This document shows positions 1 through 4,702 of a stretch of DNA of 14,554 nucleotides, piece by piece. A model generated the notes under the pieces. It was not told the DNA's origin. It ran no database searches and saw nothing but the letters and a program-made list of their open reading frames with translations. This DNA is from a bacterium (GTDB taxonomy: Bacteria; Armatimonadota; Fimbriimonadia; Fimbriimonadales; JBAXQP01): the NCBI GenBank assembly GCA_037131655.1, contig JBAXQP010000032.1, positions 1 to 14,554 of the forward strand. The letters are read 5' to 3'. The translations under genes and the position numbers were made by a program. Within the stretch, counting starts at the first letter, position 1; every line of letters begins with the position of its first letter.

Positions 1-372
1 GTTCGGGTCGAGCACTTCTTTTAGACAATCATTGCAGGTGGCGATGTCGGGAAGAATTATTGTTGAGATTTGACCCTCTGCCTCGCTGTGCCTGATTTCG
101 AAGGTGGTTAAGCCTTCGGGTTTGAAGTAGAGGGTTTCGATGTTATGAATAAGTGCTCGTGGGGGAACTTCGTTTTTGAAGCGCTCCATGAAGGTGTCTA
201 GAACCGTGCGCTCACCTTCTACCTCGATAAAAAGGCCTTGGCAGGAGTTATTGACCCAGCCGGGAAGTCCCATTTCGGTAGCGAGGCGGTAAACATAAGG
301 ACGCATGCCGACACCTTGAACGGCGCCGTGAACAACTGCTCGCAATCGCTCAATTTGTTTCTCACCCATCAT
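1..372 (-). CDS. hypF: HypF, carbamoyltransferase for hydrogenase maturation (partial, N-terminal 124 codons)
   Basis: HypF activates carbamoyl phosphate and passes the carbamoyl group to HypE, which makes the cyanide ligands of the [NiFe]-hydrogenase iron. Only the N-terminus is present; the gene runs off the left edge of the window. Residues about 5-92 form an acylphosphatase-like domain with the motif VHGAVQGVGMRP, including the arginine and the later asparagine (GWVNNS) expected in that fold. It is followed by CNDC, the first half of the HypF zinc-finger pair, just before the edge. The start ATG at 372 overlaps the end of hypB by 11 bases in another frame. A second ATG follows directly at 369, and either could be used. 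The overlap suggests translational coupling with hypB. The family call is firm; full length (normally about 750 residues) cannot be judged. Confidence 0.93.
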   Translation of the reverse strand, partial: MMGEKQIERLRAVVHGAVQGVGMRPYVYRLATEMGLPGWVNNSCQGLFIEVEGERTVLDTFMERFKNEVPPRALIHNIETLYFKPEGLTTFEIRHSEAEGQISTIILPDIATCNDCLKEVLDPN

Positions 373-1060
373 TCACTGACCCTGCCTTCCGCTGTTCAGG
401 GAGCTTTTCCTTTAGATAGGTGTACCAATCATCCATGCCTAGTCCGGTACGCGCTGACAACTCGAAAATGGTCGCTTTCGGCGCTACGCGTCGAATATTC
501 GTTAAAGCTGCATCTCGATCAAATCCGCAAACTTCGGCGATGTCAACTTTGCTGACGATTACTACCTGCGCCGAATGAAAAACAACTGGGTATTTCAGAG
601 GTTTGTCCTCACCCTCGGTGACAGAAAGCATTACCATCCGCATATCTTCGCCTAAATCATAAGAAGCGGGGCAGACCAGATTGCCTACATTCTCGATAAT
701 AAGTAAATCAGAAGGTCGCGGGGTAAGCGTTTCATAAGCTTTGGACACCATATCTGCATCGAGGTGACAGATACCGCCGGTAGTGATTTGGGTTACAGGG
801 GCGCCTTTGTCACGAAGGCGTTTGGCATCGTTATCGGTCTCTAAATCGCCGACAATCACTCCCATCTGCAGCTTGCCATTCAGGTCTGTGAGCATTCTTT
901 CGAGAAAAGTAGTTTTGCCAGAGCCTGGGGAGGAAAGCACATTCAGCACGAACACCCCATCGCTTTTGAACCGAGCGCGGTTGCGTTCGGCTAGCTGATC
1001 ATTCTTCCCAAGAACGGCTTCCTCTATTCGAAGGACTCGATGGCCCATTTGCTCAGACAC
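362..1060 (-). CDS. hypB: HypB, GTPase for nickel insertion into hydrogenase
   Basis: HypB is a SIMIBI-class GTPase that works with HypA to deliver nickel to the [NiFe]-hydrogenase large subunit. From the GTG at 1060 the protein has 232 residues. Visible motifs are the P-loop SPGSGKTT (44-51), GDLETDNDA (71-79), the metal-binding CHLDAD (Cys98, His99), ENVGNLVCP with Cys130, and SKVD (170-173) in the place of the usual NKxD guanine-specificity motif. The N-terminus has neither the CxxCGC nickel site nor a histidine-rich storage tract, so this is the short type. The GTG start has GAGGTG seven bases upstream and begins one base after the hypA stop. ATG 1048 is the alternative (228 aa). An open frame extends upstream to 1165, but that part overlaps hypA and is not HypB-like. 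Family call firm, start moderately sure. Confidence 0.94.
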   Translation of the reverse strand: MSEQMGHRVLRIEEAVLGKNDQLAERNRARFKSDGVFVLNVLSSPGSGKTTFLERMLTDLNGKLQMGVIVGDLETDNDAKRLRDKGAPVTQITTGGICHLDADMVSKAYETLTPRPSDLLIIENVGNLVCPASYDLGEDMRMVMLSVTEGEDKPLKYPVVFHSAQVVIVSKVDIAEVCGFDRDAALTNIRRVAPKATIFELSARTGLGMDDWYTYLKEKLPEQRKAGSVNDG

Positions 1061-1061
1061 T

Positions 1062-1403
1062 CTATGACACCTCGATGTGGGTGAGTTGTAGTTCCTGCCC
1101 CTGGCGAAGCTCACCAGTGGGCTTGCCGCATTGCGGACATTCATAACTGAACTCACCAGGCTCAAACTCGCTATTACAATTAGGACAATAGCATGTGACG
1201 GGGATTAGTTCTATCTCTAGTACGGCATCAGCCGCGATAGTATTTCGCACGAGAGCCTCGAAAGCGAACTCCAAAGCATCAGGTACTACCCCTGATAATG
1301 CGCCCACTTTCATCCCTACTTTGTGTATTCGCGTTGCGTTCTGATGCTTTGCGTTATCAAACACAATTTCAAGCGCGCTTTCCATCAATCCGACTTCGTG
1401 CAT
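1062..1403 (-). CDS. hypA: HypA, hydrogenase nickel metallochaperone
   Basis: HypA carries nickel to the hydrogenase precursor together with HypB. The 113-residue protein has the family's usual length. It begins MHE, where the amino terminus and His2 bind nickel and Glu3 is also conserved. It ends with the structural zinc site made of two CxxC pairs: CPNC (73-76) and CPQC (89-92). It is the first gene of the minus-strand hypA-hypB-hypF cluster, with hypB starting one base after its stop. Only a weak AAGGT lies upstream of the ATG, at a rather long spacing. No clear sigma-70 promoter was found in the sequence above it. No hydrogenase subunit gene lies in this window, so the client enzyme is not visible. 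Confidence 0.95.
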   Translation of the reverse strand: MHEVGLMESALEIVFDNAKHQNATRIHKVGMKVGALSGVVPDALEFAFEALVRNTIAADAVLEIELIPVTCYCPNCNSEFEPGEFSYECPQCGKPTGELRQGQELQLTHIEVS

Positions 1404-1489
1404 ACAAAAATTTTACCTTAAGCAAAGCTAATAATGCAGACGGAATTTGAAAAGCGGTAGATCTTCACGGATTAGATTAATAATGAAAG

Positions 1490-1539
1490 AATAGTATTTG
1501 ATATAAGGAAGAACTAGATCATATTTGCTTAATACTATT
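1490..1539. repeat. Inverted repeat, 9-bp perfect arms
   Basis: AATAGTATT at 1490-1498 is repeated as its reverse complement at 1531-1539, with 32 bases between the arms. The element lies 90-140 bases upstream of hypA, in the gap between divergent genes. It could be a protein-binding dyad or an RNA hairpin in a transcript of either direction. The arms are AT-rich, so chance is possible. Confidence 0.35.
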
Positions 1540-1652
1540 GTAGTGATAACATCGTGTGATGCTGGTGTCTGGCTTGTTCTGTGATGATTCTCATGTTTAG
1601 AACAGTGAAATTACTAGAAAATCAATTAATTTGTCTCAAATAGCGAATTGCA

Positions 1653-1661
1653 TGTTAAAAT
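1653..1661 (+). promoter_or_regulatory. Possible extended -10 promoter element
   Basis: TGTTAAAAT fits an extended -10 box (TGnTAnAAT type). The nearest -35-like hexamer, TTGTCT, lies 19 bases upstream, which is longer than the usual 17. If active, it would start transcription near 1668 and read into the small frame at 1781 and possibly on into the pilus genes. This is a weak prediction from sequence alone. Confidence 0.25.
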
Positions 1662-1780
1662 GGGAATTAGTACTGTATGTCTTCTCGTAAAGGAATATTG
1701 AGAGATACTGTTTGGCGGTTAGGCATTAACAATAGAATGTGGCCCAGGGATGGCCGGAGTTTAGTGCTCCAGGGTGGAAT

Positions 1781-2017
1781 ATGAGTGATTTCATAGTTGG
1801 TAAATGTTATAAGACGGGATTGGACAATTCTTATCTGTCCAATCGATTTGCGTTAACTTCCAACCCAGTTATTGTTAAAGAACCCAACGAGCAACTGGTG
1901 TTTGATCCAAGTTCCATTCTTACTACTACGTCCTATACGGGCTGTCGTTTAAATACGGCATCTGATTGGGAAGCTAAATCTTTATTGGCACGATTTGTGC
2001 ATATCTTAGATTACTGA
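1781..2017 (+). CDS. Possible small hypothetical protein, 78 aa
   Basis: I do not recognise this protein. The frame gives 78 residues from ATG 1781, which is preceded by AGGGTGG at a usable spacing. The same frame stays open back to a GTG at 1739 (92 aa). The product is soluble in composition, with no membrane segment or signal peptide, two cysteines and an aromatic, mixed C-terminus ending in Asp-Tyr. An open frame of this length in AT-rich DNA is somewhat unexpected by chance, and its codons look ordinary. Against it, the frame contains a perfect 9-bp dyad (1818-1844) and a sigma-54-like promoter (1986-2001), so the stretch may be regulatory DNA that happens to be open. It lies upstream of the pilus genes on the same strand, and no function can be inferred. 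Confidence 0.35.
   Translation: MSDFIVGKCYKTGLDNSYLSNRFALTSNPVIVKEPNEQLVFDPSSILTTTSYTGCRLNTASDWEAKSLLARFVHILDY
1818..1844. repeat. Perfect dyad, 9-bp arms with 9-base spacer; possible enhancer site
   Basis: GATTGGACA (1818-1826) is followed after nine bases by its exact reverse complement TGTCCAATC (1836-1844). No T-run follows, so it is not an intrinsic terminator. Its centre at 1831 is about 180 bases upstream of the start predicted from the sigma-54-like promoter at 1986-2001. That distance suits the binding site of an NtrC-type enhancer-binding protein. The dyad is seen directly; its role is inferred. Confidence 0.45.
1986..2001 (+). promoter_or_regulatory. Sigma-54 (-24/-12) promoter candidate upstream of the pilus genes
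   Basis: TGGCACG-ATTT-GTGCA matches the sigma-54 consensus TGGCACG-N4-TTGCA at 11 of the 12 specified bases. The GG and GC dinucleotides have the required 12-base period. Transcription would begin near 2012, giving a leader of about 155 bases before the prepilin peptidase gene at 2168. No other site this good was seen in the gaps I examined. Several pilin genes in other bacteria are known to use sigma-54, which makes the placement plausible. The motif overlaps the end of the doubtful small frame at 1781-2017. Confidence 0.5.
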
Positions 2018-2167
2018 AGAAAAATTTAATTTTAAATTGATCTTATTCTCTATTAGCAAGCGACGAAACGGAACTTTTAAGCGTACTGAAAATTAGGTTT
2101 GTTTTAGTTCGAAACTTAAAATAGATTTCAAGAGATCAATAAAGAATATTGAAGGGTGGTATGAGTA
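2018..2167 (+). other. Presumed leader region of the pilus operon
   Basis: This AT-rich stretch has no gene. ATTGATCT at 2036-2043 is complementary to AGATCAAT at 2133-2140, so an 8-bp pairing could close most of the leader into a loop. The downstream arm ends shortly before the GGGTGG ribosome-binding site of the peptidase gene. An AT palindrome-like stretch at 2022-2038 follows the small frame but lacks the GC stem of a terminator. No known riboswitch was recognised. Confidence 0.3.
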
Positions 2168-2671
2168 GTGTTAGTCAGTCAGATATTGTTAATCGCAGTC
2201 TTGATAATCGCTGTCGTAACAGATGTTCGATACGGCAAGATTAAGAATTGGCTGACTTTACCTGCAATCGCCATCGGGCCGTTAGTTCATTATGCTGAAG
2301 GCGGAAGCAGTTATGCTTTATCTAGCCTGGAAGCAATCGGGGTCATGTTGCTGGCATCACTGGTGTTAAAAACCTTTGGCCCGTTTGGTTGGGGAGATAC
2401 CAAGCTTCTTATGGCTGTAGGTTCGCTTGGCGGAATGGCGCTGGTGAGAGATAGCTTATTGTGTACGGCATTAGCGGGTGGGTTGCTATCGATTTTCTAT
2501 CTAATGCATCGACGTATGGCCGGTGATATGGCAAAACGAATTGCAAATTTTATATGGCTCAAAATGATTTTCGGCGCTGGTTCGTTGGATGGGGTCCGAA
2601 CCGGGATTAAAATGCCTTATTCCATAGCGATCGCTGTGGGTACAGTAGTGGCAGTATTCCTGCCGCGATAG
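2168..2671 (+). CDS. cpaA: Prepilin peptidase of the Tad pilus (CpaA/TadV, A24 family)
   Basis: This inner-membrane aspartic peptidase cuts the short leader from the Flp pilin and the TadE-type pseudopilin. The 167-residue protein is in the size range of short A24 enzymes, which lack the methylase domain of PilD. The two catalytic aspartates are seen in TDVRYGKIKN (Asp19) and in FGWGDTK (Asp77 of the GxGD motif). Hydrophobic segments lie at about 3-18, 28-42, 55-70, 82-110 and 148-165. The start is GTG 2168, with AGGGTGG eight bases upstream. An ATG at 2161 is in another frame and gives no peptidase. It is the first gene of the plus-strand pilus series and lies 33 bases before flp, its main substrate. 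Confidence 0.93.
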   Translation: MLVSQILLIAVLIIAVVTDVRYGKIKNWLTLPAIAIGPLVHYAEGGSSYALSSLEAIGVMLLASLVLKTFGPFGWGDTKLLMAVGSLGGMALVRDSLLCTALAGGLLSIFYLMHRRMAGDMAKRIANFIWLKMIFGAGSLDGVRTGIKMPYSIAIAVGTVVAVFLPR

Positions 2672-2704
2672 CCTAGAAAACTAATACAGAACAAGGAGCA
2701 GAAC

Positions 2705-2869
2705 ATGTTGAACAAAATGAGAAACATTCTCAAAGACGAAGAGGGCGCAACGATGGTCGAGTACGGTTTAATGCTCGCGTTAATTGCTGTAGTCGTTATT
2801 GGCGTTGTTACCCTTATTGGAACAGACCTCAATGCTAAGTTCACTGCAGTTGATGCTAGTCTCAAGTAG
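2705..2869 (+). CDS. flp: Flp-family pilin, 54 aa
   Basis: This is the major subunit of the Flp/Tad pilus. It has a 14-residue charged leader ending in EEG, then the mature N-terminus ATMVEYGLMLALIAVVV. Cleavage is expected after Gly14. Glu at +5 and Tyr at +6 are the Flp hallmarks, followed by a hydrophobic helix and a short hydrophilic tail ending in lysine. The length is typical of the family. AAGGAG sits six bases before the ATG, the strongest ribosome-binding site in the locus, which fits a product needed in large amounts. There is only one Flp copy in the window. A strong hairpin follows the stop codon at 2910-2938. Confidence 0.95.
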   Translation: MLNKMRNILKDEEGATMVEYGLMLALIAVVVIGVVTLIGTDLNAKFTAVDASLK

Positions 2870-2909
2870 GAAACAAAGACGGTAATACGACCGTTCTTTA
2901 ATGCTGTAC

Positions 2910-2938
2910 ACTAGCGGGCGGCAACCCCGCCCGCTAGT
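2910..2938 (+). promoter_or_regulatory. Strong stem-loop after flp, without a U-tract
   Basis: ACTAGCGGGCGG (2910-2921) pairs perfectly with CCGCCCGCTAGT (2927-2938) across a five-base loop, giving a 12-bp GC-rich stem. It lies 41 bases after the flp stop and 35 bases before the tadE start. No run of T follows, so it is unlikely to be a full intrinsic terminator. It more likely protects or processes the 3' end of flp mRNA, or terminates weakly, so that pilin is made in excess over the downstream assembly genes. A smaller hairpin, ACGGT/ACCGT, lies at 2879-2894. Confidence 0.75.
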
Positions 2939-2973
2939 ACTCTAAGATAAAACCGATACAGAGAGGCGACGAC

Positions 2974-3354
2974 ATGGAAGCACGTCATAATAAGATATCG
3001 CGATCGCATCGCAGGCGTGGGGCTGTGCTTGTAGAGGCCGCTTTCGTTATACCAATACTGATCTTAATGGTTTTTGGGATGATTGAGCTGGGGTCAGCGA
3101 TAAAAGACTCGCTCGCCCTCAATCAAATTGCGCGCGAGGCGGCAAGATCATACGCCGTTGGCAAACCGCCGGTTATCATTGATCTGGCAACAAGCTATGG
3201 TATTAAAAACCCTAACACAGTGAGTGTGACCTACCTTGTTAATCCCAGTACACCTGGTGAGCAGGTTAAGATTACACTGTCCTACCCGCATACGCCAATT
3301 GTCTGGGGTAGTACGATAACACTTAACTCATCAATGGTAATGCGGCGAGAGTAG
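2974..3354 (+). CDS. tadE: TadE-like pseudopilin
   Basis: TadE-type pseudopilins are processed by the Tad prepilin peptidase and are needed for Flp pilus assembly. The protein has 126 residues. A basic leader (SHRRRG) is followed by AVLVEAAFVIPILILMVFG, so cleavage is expected after Gly16 and Glu21 is the +5 glutamate. The hydrophobic helix spans about 17-40. It is followed by the ELG and LNQIAREAAR stretch typical of TadE, then a beta-rich C-terminal part. GAGAGG precedes the ATG. It follows flp and its hairpin and precedes a TadG-like stub. It is the only complete TadE/F/G-class gene in the window. Confidence 0.88.
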   Translation: MEARHNKISRSHRRRGAVLVEAAFVIPILILMVFGMIELGSAIKDSLALNQIAREAARSYAVGKPPVIIDLATSYGIKNPNTVSVTYLVNPSTPGEQVKITLSYPHTPIVWGSTITLNSSMVMRRE

Positions 3355-3369
3355 ATTTTAACCCATTAG

Positions 3370-3450
3370 ATGTTTAATAGAATAAACGGCGCGGTTTCAT
3401 TTTTGTTGCTATTCTTGCTGGTTGCCGTTGTCGGTATGGGAAGCATTTAG
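3370..3450 (+). pseudogene. TadG-like stub, 26 codons (truncated remnant or tiny membrane peptide)
   Basis: The frame begins at ATG 3370, 15 bases after tadE, and stops at TAG 3448. It reads as a short polar start (MFNRIN) followed by GAVSFLLLFLLVAVVGMG. That resembles the leader-plus-helix start of a TadG/TadE-type protein, in the position tadG or tadF often occupies after tadE. It lacks the +5 glutamate, and the rest of the protein (usually several hundred residues) is missing. I saw no frameshifted continuation, so deletion fits better than a single point mutation. It might instead be a real single-span membrane peptide, since no mutation signature proves decay. Confidence is low to moderate. 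Confidence 0.4.
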
Positions 3451-3574
3451 CTGTAAACAATATCCAAGAGTTGTGATAAGTTTGGTTTTCAATTACCGCT
3501 GACTTAAAATGGTATTATAAAGGTTGTTGGGTTATTGTTTTTTCTGCAAAGAAGCGTTCGGCGGCGAGTTTAAA

Positions 3575-3645
3575 AGTCATTTTGTCACTGCTCGCTTGGG
3601 TGGGGGGTTATGCTTAATTACGGTGCTATTACCCTTAAAATGACT
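3575..3645 (+). repeat. Inverted repeat in the cpaB leader, 9-bp arms
   Basis: AGTCATTTT (3575-3583) is the exact reverse complement of AAAATGACT (3637-3645), separated by 53 bases. The inner part contains a G-rich run (3598-3607) and an ACCC at 3631-3634 that could pair weakly. The element sits 50 bases before cpaB and may fold as an RNA leader or serve as a binding site. Confidence 0.35.
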
Positions 3646-3695
3646 CTTTGTTTGGTCAAGTAAAATTTTTTAACTTTTTTTGAAGGAGAATGTAA

Positions 3696-4580
3696 ATGCA
3701 AAGTAATACGACTAAGAAAGCGGTCCTAGTTGTGGCGCTTGTTTTGGGACTTGTGACTAGCTTGCTGGTGTATAAGTACATCAAGAATATGGAATTCAAA
3801 CAAAATGAGCTTAGAGCGGATGTAGTGGTGGCGGTTCAGGATATTGAGCCGCGAACAATTATTGATGCACGCATGCTTGTGATTAAAAACTTGCCCCACT
3901 CCGAAATCCCAAAAGATGCTTTTACAAAAATTGAGGATGTTGCGGGTAAGGTCGCAATGGTTCATTTGAGCAGTAACACCGCCATTAGCCAAAGCAGTAT
4001 TGACGTTAAGGGACTTGAACTCGGGTTGTCATATACAATTCCTCCAAATATGCGCGCCGCTACGATCGGCATCACGCCAGTCACTGGCGTAGCAGGTTTC
4101 CCCAAAGCTGGAGATCATGTTGATGTCATAGCTACTTTCGAACGCCAGGACTATACAGTGGCTAAGACAGTGATTCAGAACGTGCAACTCCTTGCGTTGG
4201 GGTCAAAGCTTCAAGATGAGAGCATGAGTAAAGAAGGCCGTAAGCCGGAGATTACTCCTAATGACACAGCTACTCTTCTTGTAACTCCACGCCAGGCAGA
4301 AATTTTAGCTTTATCGGAAGCTAAAGGCAAACTAAGGCTTATATTGCGGTCCGCTGGCGATCAAACGATGGTTAATAATTCAGGCGCAACAATGAACAAC
4401 GAATCTTCAATTGCGCCGGAGACTCAAAAGCCCTCGCAGTCCATATTGGTCTCAAATAGACCTGTTAATGTTACAAAACCACCTGCACCGCCAAAGATCA
4501 AACCCCAGACCAGTATTGAAGTTATAAGTGGTAAAGAAATTACGAGGGTAATCGTTAAGGGCAACACGAAAAATAAATAG
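3696..4580 (+). CDS. cpaB: Flp pilus assembly protein CpaB/RcpC
   Basis: CpaB/RcpC is a periplasmic, inner-membrane-anchored protein that supports the Tad secretin and pilus assembly. The 294-residue protein has one N-terminal membrane segment (about 8-28). A SAF-type domain (about 41-105) follows, containing VVAVQDIEPRTIIDARML. A conserved RcpC/CpaB domain (about 110-222) includes GITPVTGVAGFPKAGDHVDV and the DTATLLVTPRQAEILALSEAKGKL block that marks the family. The last 70 residues are rich in Asn, Pro, Lys and Ser and are probably disordered. AAGGAG lies seven bases before the ATG. It precedes the secretin gene, its usual neighbour, but a 122-base gap with hairpins intervenes. Confidence 0.93.
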   Translation: MQSNTTKKAVLVVALVLGLVTSLLVYKYIKNMEFKQNELRADVVVAVQDIEPRTIIDARMLVIKNLPHSEIPKDAFTKIEDVAGKVAMVHLSSNTAISQSSIDVKGLELGLSYTIPPNMRAATIGITPVTGVAGFPKAGDHVDVIATFERQDYTVAKTVIQNVQLLALGSKLQDESMSKEGRKPEITPNDTATLLVTPRQAEILALSEAKGKLRLILRSAGDQTMVNNSGATMNNESSIAPETQKPSQSILVSNRPVNVTKPPAPPKIKPQTSIEVISGKEITRVIVKGNTKNK

Positions 4581-4590
4581 TATCAGTTAA

Positions 4591-4689
4591 CTATACAGCT
4601 ATTCCTGACAACGAAGTTGTTTTAGGAAGGGCTGTATAGGATTATATAATCCCTATACATTAGTAATCCGGTCAAGAAGACCGGGTTAC
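4591..4689 (+). promoter_or_regulatory. Structured leader between cpaB and cpaC with competing hairpins
   Basis: Hairpin 1: CTATACAGC (4591-4599) pairs perfectly with GCTGTATAG (4631-4639), with further pairing inside (TTCCT 4602-4606 with AGGAA 4624-4628). Hairpin 2: 4663-4673 pairs with 4679-4689 (11 bp, one G-U, loop AAGAA), directly before the GGAAGG ribosome-binding site. Between them GGATTATATAATCC (4639-4652) is a perfect 14-base palindrome. CTATACA recurs at 4653-4659, so the 3' arm of hairpin 1 could pair upstream or downstream but not both. No U-tract follows hairpin 1, so simple termination is unlikely. Confidence 0.6.
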
Positions 4690-4702
4690 TCGGAAGGAAA
4701 GG

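Larger units (their letters stand above)
1404..1780. other. Intergenic region between hypA and the pilus locus, first half
   Basis: No open frame of convincing length is present. The stretch is AT-rich and should carry the hypA promoter on the minus strand, but no clear -35/-10 pair was found there. On the plus strand an extended -10 box (TG at 1653, TAAAAT at 1656-1661) could drive the small frame at 1781. Two inverted repeats occur: 1490-1498 with 1531-1539 (9-bp arms) and 1575-1580 with 1599-1604 (TGTTCT/AGAACA). A locally GC-rich patch at 1739-1779 has two copies of CCAGGG followed by a TGG or GTGG. No riboswitch class was recognised. Confidence 0.5.
3355..3695 (+). other. Gap between tadE and cpaB: stub frame, inverted repeat, possible leader
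   Basis: This 341-base gap interrupts an otherwise compact locus. It holds the 26-codon TadG-like stub (3370-3450). An inverted repeat follows, AGTCATTTT at 3575-3583 with AAAATGACT at 3637-3645. A possible 17-codon frame (3610-3663) has a G-rich stretch before its ATG, and an A/T-rich run leads to the cpaB ribosome-binding site AAGGAG. No further TadG-like reading was found in any frame beyond 3450. A TATTAT box at 3510-3515 lacks a good -35 partner. A promoter here is plausible but not demonstrated. Confidence 0.45.

Noticed and set aside
238..555. Plus-strand open frame opposite hypF and hypB
   Set aside because: It overlaps two clear genes on the other strand and shows no recognisable motif, so it is a shadow frame.
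1061..1165. In-frame N-terminal extension of hypB back to 1165
   Set aside because: It lies wholly inside hypA in another frame, is not HypB-like, and a GTG with a good ribosome-binding site begins one base after the hypA stop.
2022..2038. Terminator after the small frame at 1781-2017
   Set aside because: The inverted stretch is nearly all A and T, so it would not form a stable stem.
3451..3695. c-di-GMP riboswitch ahead of cpaB
   Set aside because: A GCAAAG-like stretch drew attention, but the conserved GEMM core and its paired stems could not be found.
4618..4650. Sigma-70 promoter using TATAAT at 4645-4650
   Set aside because: The box is part of a perfect palindrome, and the nearest -35-like hexamer is 21 bases away, which is too far.
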